NCBI GenBank assembly: GCA_035295745.1
Contig: DATGIL010000071.1
Coordinates: 186,001 to 250,000 of the forward strand
Origin: JAIQFL01 sp035295745
GTDB lineage: Bacteria > Acidobacteriota > Terriglobia > Bryobacterales > Bryobacteraceae
Direction of reading: 5' to 3'
Length of the DNA: 64,000 bases
The number at the start of each line of letters is the position of its first letter. Positions within the stretch are counted from its first letter, which is position 1. Below, in pieces: positions 1 to 8,454 of this stretch. The notes under the pieces are model-generated. The model was given only the letters and a program-made list of their open reading frames with translations. It searched no databases and was not told the origin of the DNA. Position numbers and translations under genes: made by a program.

Positions 1-381
1 ATTCGTGACGAACTTCTGAAATCCGGAGCTCACATGATCGCGCCTTGCCCCGCGGAATCGCCATGCCCCATCTCAGGGAAGGATTGGTGCCACTTTGCCG
101 CGCGCGTGGAACGATCGTCAATTCACCGCCGCCTCAAAAATGCGGAACTGGGGTACGAGGACGAAAAGTACAGCTATGTGGCGCTGGCTCGCGATATCGT
201 CGCGTTGCCCGCGGCGCGCGTGATCCGGCGGCCGGAACAACGTCCTGGACTGATTGTCCTGCAGACATGTACAGCCGGCGGACTCACGACGGAACCCGTG
301 ACTAAACGCGATCGAGACGCATTCCGCGCAGCACGAAAAACGGGCTGGGGCGACGCGTGGAGTAGTACATCGCGTCCTTGA
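1..381 (+). CDS. Rsm22-family small ribosomal subunit protein / methyltransferase, C-terminal fragment
   Basis: The reading frame is open from base 1 with no start codon in the window, so this is the C-terminal end (about 126 residues) of a gene beginning outside. Seen motifs in order are APCPAESPCP, DWCHF, LGYEDEKYSYVA and a terminal TGWGDAW. That series fits the end of Rsm22/METTL17-type proteins, which have a methyltransferase fold, act in small ribosomal subunit assembly, and carry a conserved Cys set (CP..CP and WCHF) reported as an Fe-S site in the mitochondrial members. The stop at 379-381 is followed directly by the tandem repeat region. The family call is from memory of motifs; the N-terminal SAM-binding part cannot be checked here. 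Confidence 0.72.
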   Translation: MRDELLKSGAHMIAPCPAESPCPISGKDWCHFAARVERSSIHRRLKNAELGYEDEKYSYVALARDIVALPAARVIRRPEQRPGLIVLQTCTAGGLTTEPVTKRDRDAFRAARKTGWGDAWSSTSRP

Positions 382-416
382 CACGGCCCCGTATGCAAGG
401 CAAGAACACTCCCTTA

Positions 417-660
417 CGGTCGTGGCTCGTTGCGCCGAGAATCACTCCCTCACGGTCGTGGCTCGTTGCGCCGAAAATCACTCCCTTACGGTCCTGGCTC
501 GTTGCGCCGAAAATCACTCCCTCGCGGTCGTGGCTCGTTGCGCCGAAAATCGCTCCCTTACGGTCGTGGCTCGCTGCGCCGAAAATCACTCCCTTACGGT
601 CGTGGCTCGTTGCGCCGAAAATCACTCTCTTACGGTCGTGGCTCGTTTGCGAGCCGCGCG
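417..660. repeat. 36-bp direct tandem repeat array, six full units plus a partial seventh
   Basis: Units start at 417, 453, 489, 525, 561, 597 and 633, exactly 36 bp apart. The unit begins CGGTCGTGGCTCGTTGCGCC and continues GAAAATCACTCCCTTA with a few substitutions per copy. Because 36 is a multiple of three and the unit lacks stops in most frames, several spurious open frames run through it on both strands. There are no unique spacers, so it is not a CRISPR array. The seventh copy breaks off into a copy of the dispersed 24-bp element at 649-672. No promoter or protein function is assigned. Confidence 0.95.
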
Positions 661-672
661 CGTAAGCAAGCG
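649..672 (-). repeat. Dispersed 24-bp GC-rich repeat, copy 1
   Basis: The reverse complement contains CTTGCTTACGCGCGCGGCTC. It is identical over 24 bp to the copies at 15518-15541 and 42518-42541, in the opposite orientation. It lies at the end of the 36-bp tandem array. Confidence 0.9.
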
Positions 673-801
673 ATCTGGCTATGATCTGGCTCTCTGAGGA
701 GCAGGTCACCGATCTTTGCTTATGATACGCTTGGGCTTCGTAGCGGAGTACTTTGGACAGCTTGCACTCGCTCTCATGGATTACTCCTTGGAGGAAACGC
801 C

Positions 802-2286
802 GTGCCAACGAACGTCGGATCGGGCAATTTGCCAACGGTTGTCATCATAGGAGCTGGAGCCGCTGGAGTATTTTCGGCTTATCAGATCAGTAAGCGATGG
901 CCCAGCCAGTTCAATGTTCAGTTATTTGAAGCTTCGCCAACAATCGGAGGCAATGTTTCCTCACTCACGGTTTCCTACGGCGGCAAGGAATATATCATTG
1001 ATGCGGGCGCGCAGTTTTTCTACAGCAAAGCCCAGCCCAACTACGTAAACCTGATTCAAGAAATTGGCCTGGGCAACGATATCGCTTCCTACCCGGCGGG
1101 TTTCACGATATGGGACAAGGCGGCGAATCAGCGTCTCTTATGGATACCCTCTTTGGTGAGCGGCTTCCTTCGCTACACCGCGGACGATTGGGCCCGTGTG
1201 ATCCAGTTCGGCGGGTTTCTCGTAGCGGCAGCCCTGTTGAACCGTGTGGGCCAGCCCGACTGGACCTTAAGCGTCGACGATTGGCTGACGCTTTTGCCGC
1301 TTACGGACGATTTCAAACAGAATGTAATCAAAAACTTCCTGTACCAGTTCGTATCGCTACCCTATGGCAGCATAGGCACGGCATCGGCTGTATATGCCAC
1401 AACCTACTTTGTGCGCAACGTGTTGGGAGGATCGACGGCAGCAGCTCTCGATCTCGACTTTCCAACCTTTGAGACCAACCAGAGTCTCGTCGGATTATCG
1501 GGCGTCCTTCGGCAAACGTTGAAAGCGTCCGGCGTGCTGGCGCAAACCAATTCTCCCGTAACAGCCGTCGCACCAGCCGATCAAGGCGTCGCCGTTACGG
1601 TGAATGGCAGGACAATCCATGCGCAACACGTGGTCATGGCGTGTGACCCCGGCGCATCGGCGACCCTTCTGGCCAACGGCGGCACTGCCGATCCGAATCT
1701 GATCGGTTTACTGAAGGGGCTCGGCAACCAGTACCTGAATCTCTCGATCATCATGCAGAGGGACGGCTCTTGCTGGATGCCTTCCGATCAGAATTACTGG
1801 GAGCCGGTCATCACCATGGTAAATAGCTCTGACAGCCATAGTGTTGCGTTCAGCGCGTGGTTTGGTCCACTGCGACCGCCTTATGGCGACAACCAACTGA
1901 TTCCTGTCTTCAAGTCCTGGGGCTCACCAAATCTGGCTGGCTGTACACCCGAGTTTTTCTCGCATGTCCATAACGTGCTGCTGCCCACCACGACGTTCAT
2001 GCAGCTTCGCAGCCAGTTAAGCGCCTACCAAAACCGCAATGGTCTGATGTTCGCGGGAGGGTGGACCGACTGGTTTGACACCCAGGAAGCCGCTTTGCTG
2101 TCCGCGATGAATGTCGCGCAAATGCTCCAGCCGCCCGGCGGGGCAACACCCTCGTCCTCGGCAGTCGGATTTTTCGATCCGCGCGTGATCCCTGGTCAGG
2201 TGAAATCGTGGATGGAGATGGCCCTTCGAAGCGCGCCGGAGCCCTATAAGAGTGAACTTGTCGAGTTGGTAAAAAAGCTGGAATAG
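802..2286 (+). CDS. FAD-dependent oxidoreductase, flavin amine oxidase-like
   Basis: The 494-residue product has an N-terminal dinucleotide-binding fold: VVIIGAGAAGVFSAYQI with GxGxxG at residues 17-22, an acidic residue at the end of strand 2 (LFEAS, E43) and the GG motif at 49-50 typical of the protoporphyrinogen/amine oxidase superfamily. A C-terminal FAD-contact motif follows (GLMFAGGWTDWFDTQE). There is no signal peptide, so it is expected to be cytosolic. The GTG start has a well-placed GGAGG at about 790-794. The substrate cannot be inferred; neighbours give no pathway. It is transcribed alone, convergent with the suf operon. Desaturase-like or monoamine-oxidase-like activity are both possible. 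Confidence 0.8.
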   Translation: MPTNVGSGNLPTVVIIGAGAAGVFSAYQISKRWPSQFNVQLFEASPTIGGNVSSLTVSYGGKEYIIDAGAQFFYSKAQPNYVNLIQEIGLGNDIASYPAGFTIWDKAANQRLLWIPSLVSGFLRYTADDWARVIQFGGFLVAAALLNRVGQPDWTLSVDDWLTLLPLTDDFKQNVIKNFLYQFVSLPYGSIGTASAVYATTYFVRNVLGGSTAAALDLDFPTFETNQSLVGLSGVLRQTLKASGVLAQTNSPVTAVAPADQGVAVTVNGRTIHAQHVVMACDPGASATLLANGGTADPNLIGLLKGLGNQYLNLSIIMQRDGSCWMPSDQNYWEPVITMVNSSDSHSVAFSAWFGPLRPPYGDNQLIPVFKSWGSPNLAGCTPEFFSHVHNVLLPTTTFMQLRSQLSAYQNRNGLMFAGGWTDWFDTQEAALLSAMNVAQMLQPPGGATPSSSAVGFFDPRVIPGQVKSWMEMALRSAPEPYKSELVELVKKLE

Positions 2287-2319
2287 TCTCCGGGGAAGTG
2301 AAGAGCTGCAAGAAGTCCC

Positions 2320-2343
2320 GAGCCGCTCCGATCGACGCGGCTT
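2320..2343. terminator. Hairpin between convergent genes, possible bidirectional terminator
   Basis: GAGCCGC at 2320-2326 pairs with GCGGCTT at 2337-2343, one pair being G-T, around a 10-nt loop. It lies between the convergent oxidoreductase and the end of the suf operon. There is no clear U-tract, so termination is only a guess. Confidence 0.3.
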
Positions 2344-2373
2344 CAACTCCTCGGAGCGCTGCTTATGCGCGCT

Positions 2374-2850
2374 TTACTGCAGGAGGCGTAGACCGTTCGA
2401 GCCTGGAATCGTCCGCACCCACGAATTCATCTCTTCTTCGTTCTGCAGCAGATCGCGTAAGGTCGCTTTACTGAGCACCTGATCGACCGCGACCTGTACG
2501 GCACGCCATAGCGATCGCACCGAGCAGTCCACGGAGCGCGTGCAGATGGCCGCCTGGCCGGCGTGACTGTCGCAGAAGTCGCTCTCGAAGAGGCGTCCGC
2601 CGAGCAGGTCCATCACGTCGCCGATGACGATTGATTCCGCGGGTCGCGAGAGCGCATAGCCGCCCTCTTTGCCGCGCGAGGCTTTCACGAAACCGCCTTT
2701 GCGCAGGGTCCGCAGAATCTTGGCGGCATAGGCAGGCGAAACACCTTCCGCCTGGCTGATCTCGGGAATAGTCAGGCCCTGGCCTTCCGTCGCGTATGCC
2801 AACCGCACCAGGCAGCGAATTCCGTATTCTTCGTTCGCGCTCAGTTTCAT
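2374..2850 (-). CDS. Rrf2-family Fe-S-sensing transcriptional regulator (SUF repressor type)
   Basis: The 158-residue protein starts MKLSANEEYGIRCLVRLAY, the usual Rrf2 N-terminus, followed by a winged helix (IPEISQAEGVSPAYAAKILRTL, residues 28-49). Three cysteines at 93, 103 and 109 sit where IscR-like proteins bind an Fe-S cluster, with Cx9C then Cx5C spacing. The start is the internal ATG at 2850, because it makes a 4-bp ATGA overlap with the stop of the upstream sufT-like gene; the longer open frame upstream has no support. As last gene of the SUF operon it probably senses cluster status and represses sufB transcription through the inverted repeat at 8349-8370. That target is an inference. 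Confidence 0.9.
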   Translation of the reverse strand: MKLSANEEYGIRCLVRLAYATEGQGLTIPEISQAEGVSPAYAAKILRTLRKGGFVKASRGKEGGYALSRPAESIVIGDVMDLLGGRLFESDFCDSHAGQAAICTRSVDCSVRSLWRAVQVAVDQVLSKATLRDLLQNEEEMNSWVRTIPGSNGLRLLQ

Positions 2851-3179
2851 CGTCGGATCCTCGCGATTGGGATGATGTCTTCCAGCCCCAAGGCGAGCTT
2901 GGCGGCTTCCGACATGCGAGCCTTCGACCATGGTGGATCGAAAGTCAGTTCCAGCTTCACTCCGGTCACACCGGGGACGGCGCGCACGGCGCGTTCCACG
3001 TCCGCGGGCAGCGATCCCGCCACCGGACAGTTCGGAGCCGTCAGCGTCATGCGAATGTCCACCTGTCCCTCAGCGCTCACCTCTACCCCGTAGATGAGTC
3101 CCAGTTCGTAGATATTGACGGGCATCTCGGGATCGTAGACCTTGCGCATGGCTCCGATTACCTGGTCTTTGAGACTCAT
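2847..3179 (-). CDS. sufT: SufT-like MIP18/DUF59 Fe-S assembly factor
   Basis: This 110-residue protein is a stand-alone DUF59 (MIP18) domain: DPEMPVNIYELGLIYGVEV near the start, then LTAPNCPVAGSLP containing the conserved Cys, and a C-terminal LTFDPPW. Proteins of this family help deliver or mature Fe-S clusters and often sit in SUF operons, as SufT. The start ATG overlaps the sufU stop by 4 bp and the stop overlaps the rrf2 start by 4 bp, implying translational coupling. Cytosolic. The family is clear; the exact acceptor proteins are not known. Confidence 0.88.
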   Translation of the reverse strand: MSLKDQVIGAMRKVYDPEMPVNIYELGLIYGVEVSAEGQVDIRMTLTAPNCPVAGSLPADVERAVRAVPGVTGVKLELTFDPPWSKARMSEAAKLALGLEDIIPIARIRR

Positions 3180-3619
3180 TCGGTGCTTACCGGCTCCTCT
3201 ACATTGGCGCTATTCAGGGCGGACTTTAGCGTGTGCCAGGCGAGCGTCGCGCACTTGACGCGGGCCGGATAGTCGCGGACGCCGCAGAACACCACCAGCT
3301 TGCCCAACTCCTTGGTGACCGGGGTGTCGGTAGTCAGCAAGTCGTGGAACTTGTCGAGCAGCTTGAGCGCCTGCTCGCGCGTTTTGCCTTTGAGGCTTTC
3401 GGTCATCAGCGATGCCGATGCAGTAGAAATCGCGCAGCCCGACCCCACGAAGCTGACGTCCTTCACGATGTCGTCTTCCACTCGGAGGAACAGCTTCAGC
3501 TTGTCGCCGCAGAGAGGATTGTAGCCCTCCGCCTTGCGGTTCGCGTCTTCCATCGGATGGCAGTTCCGGGGACGCTTGCTATGGTCCAGGATCGTTTCCT
3601 GGTAAAGATCGTCAACCAT
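3176..3619 (-). CDS. sufU: SufU-type Fe-S cluster scaffold / sulfur-transfer protein
   Basis: The 147-residue protein has the three SufU/IscU cysteines, C37 in NPLCGD (with D39), C62 in GSGCAIS and C123 in ARVKCATLAW. The insert between the second and third cysteine distinguishes SufU from IscU. In SUF systems SufU accepts sulfur from SufS through a zinc-bound site. Its ATG shares one base with the sufS stop (TGATG) and its stop overlaps the sufT start, as expected in a tightly coupled operon. Full length. Confidence 0.93.
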   Translation of the reverse strand: MVDDLYQETILDHSKRPRNCHPMEDANRKAEGYNPLCGDKLKLFLRVEDDIVKDVSFVGSGCAISTASASLMTESLKGKTREQALKLLDKFHDLLTTDTPVTKELGKLVVFCGVRDYPARVKCATLAWHTLKSALNSANVEEPVSTE

Positions 3620-4866
3620 CAGGAGAAAATCTCCTTTACTTTTTGCAGACCGGCGGTAAGCGCGTCGATCTCCGAAGTGGTGTTGTAGAAGGCCAGCGAG
3701 GCGCGAGTGGTCGCCGGCACGTGGAACCAGTCCATCACCGGCTGCGCGCAGTGGTGGCCGGTGCGCACCGCAATCCCCTGTCGGTCGAGCACCGTGCCGA
3801 TGTCGTGCGGATGAATGCCTTCGATCACGAACGAAAGTACTGCCGCTTTTTCGCGCGCAGTCCCGATCAGGCGCAGGCCGGGAATCTGCGACAGCGCTTC
3901 CGTCCCGTAGAGCAGCAGATCGTGCTCGTAGGCGGCGATCTTTTCGATGCCGATCGCGGTCACGTAATCTAAGGAAGCGCCCATGCCGATGCCGCCTGCG
4001 ATATTCGGGGTTCCGGCTTCGAACTTGTACGGCAGGTCGTTGTACGTGGTCTTTTCGAAAGTGACGGTGCGGATCATGTCGCCGCCGCCTTGGTAAGGAG
4101 GCATGGCGTCAAGCAGCTTCGCCTTCCCGTAGAGAATCCCGATGCCCGTGGGGCCGAACACCTTGTGCCCCGACATTGTGTAGAAGTCGGCATCGAGTTC
4201 CTGCACATCTACCTTCATGTGCGGCGCGGCCTGCGCTCCATCGATCAGTGCCAGGGCGCCCACTTTGTGCGCCATCGCGATCATCTCCTTCACAGGATTG
4301 ATCGTGCCCAGGGCATTGGAAACATGCGCTACCGCAACCATGCGGGTCCGCGGGTTGAGCAGCTTCTCGTACGCTTCCAGGATCAGCTCTCCGCGATCGT
4401 TCATCGGGATCACGCCGAGCTTCGCGCCCGTCTCTTCGCAGAGCATCTGCCAGGGAACGATGTTGGAGTGGTGCTCCATCGCCGAGATGATGATCTCGTC
4501 GCCCGCCTTGACGTTTTTGCGGCCCCAGGAACTCGACACCAGATTGATGCCTTCAGTTGTGCCGCGGACAAAGATCAGTTCGTTGGTTGAACCCGAACCG
4601 AGGAATTTCTTGGCCTTGACCCGGGTCTCTTCATACGCAGCCGTGGAGCGCTGGCTCAATTCGTGCACTCCGCGATGAATGTTGGCGCAATCCACTTCGT
4701 GAAAATGGCGGATGGCATCCACCACTACCGTGGGCTTCTGCGCGGTGGCGGCACTGTCCAGATATACCAGCGGCTGGCCGTGGACCTTTTGCTTTAGAAC
4801 CGGAAAATCTGCCCGGAGCTTTTCCACGTCGAAACCGGCGGTGACGACACTAGTGAGCGTGCTCAT
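3619..4866 (-). CDS. sufS: SufS cysteine desulfurase
   Basis: The 415-residue PLP enzyme is of group II cysteine desulfurase type. Visible motifs include YLDSAATAQKP near the N-terminus, the PLP lysine in SGHKVFGPTG, the Asp-Gly-Ala-Gln segment (LIDGAQAAPH) and the active cysteine in RTGHHCAQP near the C-terminus. It releases sulfane sulfur from cysteine for cluster building and hands it to SufU. Its start lies 17 bp inside the 3' end of sufD. Length and motif order are normal. Confidence 0.95.
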   Translation of the reverse strand: MSTLTSVVTAGFDVEKLRADFPVLKQKVHGQPLVYLDSAATAQKPTVVVDAIRHFHEVDCANIHRGVHELSQRSTAAYEETRVKAKKFLGSGSTNELIFVRGTTEGINLVSSSWGRKNVKAGDEIIISAMEHHSNIVPWQMLCEETGAKLGVIPMNDRGELILEAYEKLLNPRTRMVAVAHVSNALGTINPVKEMIAMAHKVGALALIDGAQAAPHMKVDVQELDADFYTMSGHKVFGPTGIGILYGKAKLLDAMPPYQGGGDMIRTVTFEKTTYNDLPYKFEAGTPNIAGGIGMGASLDYVTAIGIEKIAAYEHDLLLYGTEALSQIPGLRLIGTAREKAAVLSFVIEGIHPHDIGTVLDRQGIAVRTGHHCAQPVMDWFHVPATTRASLAFYNTTSEIDALTAGLQKVKEIFS

Positions 4867-5985
4867 GGAATTTCTCGAATAGGATTCGTTCCAGCGAATC
4901 TTTGAGGGACTGAATCTTTACACGATCGACAATGTCCTGCGCAAATGCGTAGGTCAACAAGTTCCGCGCATCACTCTTGCCGATGCCGCGTGACTGCATG
5001 TAAAACAGCGACTCCGCGTCCAACTGGCCGATCGTGGCGCCGTGAGTACAGCGTACGTCATCCGCCAGAATCTGCAACTCCGGTTTAGTATTGATCACCG
5101 CATCGTCCGAGAGGACCAGGTTTTTGTTGGTCTGCTTCGAGTCGGTCTTCTGCGCGTCTTTGCGGACGATAATCCGGCCGTTGAATACCGCGTTAGCCTT
5201 ACCGTCGAGGATACCTTTGTACATCTCGTGGCTGGTGCCGTGCGGCTTGGCGTGGTCGATTACGGTGTGATTATCGATGTGCTGCGTACCGTTGACGATG
5301 TACAAGCCGTTGAGAGTGGCCTCGGTACCTTCCGAGAGGACCGCCCCCACGTCGTTGCGGACGAGAGCGCCGCCCAAGGATATGGAATGGGAGGAGAAGT
5401 TTGCACTCCGGCCTAACTGCACCTGCATGGTGGCGATGTGGTAAGCGCGCGGGTCTTCCTGTTGAATCTTGTAGTGATCTACCACCGCGCCGTCGCCGAC
5501 CACGATTTCCGTGACGGGGTTGGTGAAATACTGACCCGCGCCTTTGTAAGTCTCGACGATGGTGCACTGCGCATTGGCGCCGACGAGAATAAGAGTGCGC
5601 GGGTGCACAGCGACGTCACCCTCAGTCTCATATGTGATCCCGATCGGCGTTTCCAGGACCTTTCCGGCTGGGACCACGTGGAAAACCACGTTGCGAAGAA
5701 ATGCCGTGTTTAAGGCGACGAACGGGTTCGTCTGGGGAGCATATTGCGCGAGGTGACGCTGCACTTCCGCTGGAAGGCTGGAAGGCTCGCGGGAAAGGTT
5801 CATCCATTGACGGCGCGCGATCGGAGCCACACTGGTGAAGCGCCACTCCTCGTCATGTGTAGTCGGAAAACCCAACTCGGAGAAACGCCGGAACGCAGCC
5901 TCCCGCAATCCTTGGATCCAGGGTTCGACGCTCGGCTGGCTCGTGAACGAGGTCAGCCAATTCCCGATCTGTTCCCCAACCCCAG

Positions 5986-5989
<4 letters not shown>
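4850..5989 (-). CDS. sufD: SufD, Fe-S scaffold complex subunit
   Basis: The 379-residue protein has the short N-terminal helical region with HDEEWRFTSVAPI, typical of SufD, and a beta-helix C-terminal core ending in motifs such as CTHGATIGQLD and YMQSRGI. SufD pairs with SufB and SufC in the cytosolic SufBC2D scaffold and is needed for iron acquisition. It begins with an ATG overlapping the sufC stop by 4 bp. The conserved C-terminal His and DARNLLTYAFA segment are present, so it looks intact. Confidence 0.94.
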
Positions 5990-6762
<773 letters not shown>

Positions 6763-6810
6763 AATCAATAATCTTCGTACTCACTGCGACGAGGCGCGAC
6801 ACCCCGAAAA

Positions 6811-6832
6811 GCGTCGAGATCAGCCTCGACGC
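6811..6832 (-). other. Perfect 8-bp hairpin in the sufB-sufC intergenic gap
   Basis: GCGTCGAG at 6811-6818 pairs with CTCGACGC at 6825-6832 around a 6-nt loop. There is no U-tract, so it is more likely an RNA stability or processing element than a terminator. This is the only gap of notable size within the otherwise overlapping suf operon. Confidence 0.5.
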
Positions 6833-6859
6833 CGCAAACCGGAGTGTTTGCGCCACATC

Positions 6860-8308
6860 TTAACCCACGCTTCCTTCTAAACTCACACCCAACAGCTTCT
6901 GCGCTTCCACCGCGAATTCCATGGGCAGCTCACGGAATACTTCTTTGCAGAAGCCGTGCACGATCATGGAAACCGCGTCTTCCGTGGAGATGCCGCGCTG
7001 CCGGCAATAGAAAATCTGGTCTTCGCCGATCTTCGAAGTGGACGCTTCGTGCTCCACCTGCGACGAGGTGTTCTTCACTTCCAGGTACGGGAACGTATGC
7101 GCGCCGCACTGATCGCCCATCAGCATGGAATCGCATTGCGAATAGTTGCGCGCGCCCGTAGCCGACTTCAGGATCTTCACTCCGCCGCGATAGGTATTCT
7201 GCCCGTGCCCCGCCGAAATTCCCTTAGAGACGATCGTCGAAGTGGTGTTCTTCCCGATGTGAATCATCTTGGTGCCGGTATCGGCCTGCTGATAATGATT
7301 CGTCAAGGCCACCGAGTAGAACTCGCCCACGGAGTTGTCGCCGATCAGGAGACAGCTTGGATACTTCCACGTGATGGCCGATCCGGTCTCCACCTGGGTC
7401 CACGAGATCTTGGAATTGACGCCGCGGCAGGCGCCGCGCTTGGTGACGAAATTGTAGATGCCGCCTTTGCCTTCTTTATCGCCCGGATACCAGTTCTGCA
7501 CCGTGGAGTATTTGACCTGTGCATTATCGAGCGCGACGAGCTCCACCACCGCGGCATGTAGCTGGTTGGTGTCGCGCATCGGCGCGGTGCAGCCTTCCAG
7601 ATAGCTCACATAGGCGCCTTCGTCTGCCACGATCAGGGTCCGCTCGAACTGTCCGGTGTCTTTGGCATTGATGCGGAAGTAGGTGGACAGTTCCATCGGG
7701 CAGCGAACACCTTTAGGCACGTAGCAGAACGAGCCATCGCTGAACACAGCCGAATTCAACGCCGCGAAGAAATTATCAGAGGTAGGGACGACCGAGCCGA
7801 GGTACTTGCGCACCAGTTCGGGATGCTCCTGCACCGCCTCGGAAAAGGAGCAGAAGATGATGCCCATATCCTTCAGCTTGCCCTTGAAGGTGGTGGCCAC
7901 CGAAACGCTGTCGAACACCGCGTCCACCGCCACGCCGGCGAGCAGTGCTCGCTCCTGCAGCGGGATGCCGAGCTTTTCGTACGTTTTCAGGAGTTCGGGA
8001 TCGACCTCATCGAGGCTCTTCGGGCCGTCTTTTTTGGTTTTGGGCGAGGAGTAGTAAATGATGTCCTGGTAGTCGATCTTGGGGTAGTGGACGTTTGCCC
8101 AGGTTGGCTCGGTCATCGTCTGCCAGTGGCGGTACGCTTTCAGGCGCCAGTCAAGCAGCCATTCCGGCTCGTTCTTCTTGGCAGAGATCAGCCGGATCAC
8201 GTCCTCGTTCAGGCCGCGGGGGATACTATCGGCCGCGATGTCGGTGACGAAACCCCACTTATATTCCTGATTCGCAAATGTTTCAATGGTATTGCCAGAA
8301 CTGCTCAC
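6860..8308 (-). CDS. sufB: SufB, Fe-S cluster scaffold protein
   Basis: The 482-residue protein carries SufB landmarks: VPKGVRCPMELSTYFRIN, EGCTAPM, the GKNTTSTIVSKGISAGHGQN block and the RNYSQCDSMLMG segment with the conserved cysteine, then VEHEASTSKIGEDQIFYC. SufB is the subunit on which the nascent cluster is built, with SufC and SufD. It is first in the operon; the start has TAGGAG about 6 nt upstream and a promoter about 30 nt upstream. The protein is full length. Confidence 0.96.
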   Translation of the reverse strand: MSSSGNTIETFANQEYKWGFVTDIAADSIPRGLNEDVIRLISAKKNEPEWLLDWRLKAYRHWQTMTEPTWANVHYPKIDYQDIIYYSSPKTKKDGPKSLDEVDPELLKTYEKLGIPLQERALLAGVAVDAVFDSVSVATTFKGKLKDMGIIFCSFSEAVQEHPELVRKYLGSVVPTSDNFFAALNSAVFSDGSFCYVPKGVRCPMELSTYFRINAKDTGQFERTLIVADEGAYVSYLEGCTAPMRDTNQLHAAVVELVALDNAQVKYSTVQNWYPGDKEGKGGIYNFVTKRGACRGVNSKISWTQVETGSAITWKYPSCLLIGDNSVGEFYSVALTNHYQQADTGTKMIHIGKNTTSTIVSKGISAGHGQNTYRGGVKILKSATGARNYSQCDSMLMGDQCGAHTFPYLEVKNTSSQVEHEASTSKIGEDQIFYCRQRGISTEDAVSMIVHGFCKEVFRELPMEFAVEAQKLLGVSLEGSVG

Positions 8309-8338
8309 CGATGGCTCCTAAATGGTTGGGCTACAACC

Positions 8339-8367
8339 AAATTAGCTAATCTGCACTTTTTAGTCAA
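8339..8367 (-). promoter_or_regulatory. Sigma70-like promoter of the suf operon
   Basis: On the minus strand TTGACT (8362-8367) and TAATTT (8339-8344) are separated by exactly 17 bp, and the -10 lies about 30 bp before the sufB start. The -35 matches the consensus at five of six positions and the -10 at four. Confidence 0.65.
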
Positions 8368-8370
8368 GAT
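8349..8370. promoter_or_regulatory. Inverted repeat overlapping the suf -35 box, candidate Rrf2/IscR-type operator
   Basis: Half-sites ATCTTGACT and AGTGCAGAT (minus strand) are related by 7 of 9 bases around an AAAA centre. The GACT-AT-rich-AGT core resembles IscR type 1 sites. It covers the -35 hexamer, which suits repression by the Rrf2 protein encoded last in the operon. Confidence 0.5.
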
Positions 8371-8454
8371 TACTCACCTAATGGATGCAGGAGCGGGCCG
8401 AACGGGTGCAAGTCCCGTTTGGGATGGTATGAAAAGGGTGCCGCCTTCGGCCGA

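Noticed and set aside
417..660. 36-bp periodic repeats that look like a CRISPR array
   Set aside because: The units are directly adjacent with no unique spacers, and no cas gene is present.
302..835. Long frames through the tandem array on both strands
   Set aside because: They exist only because the 36-bp unit is a multiple of three; no ribosome site or family motif supports them.
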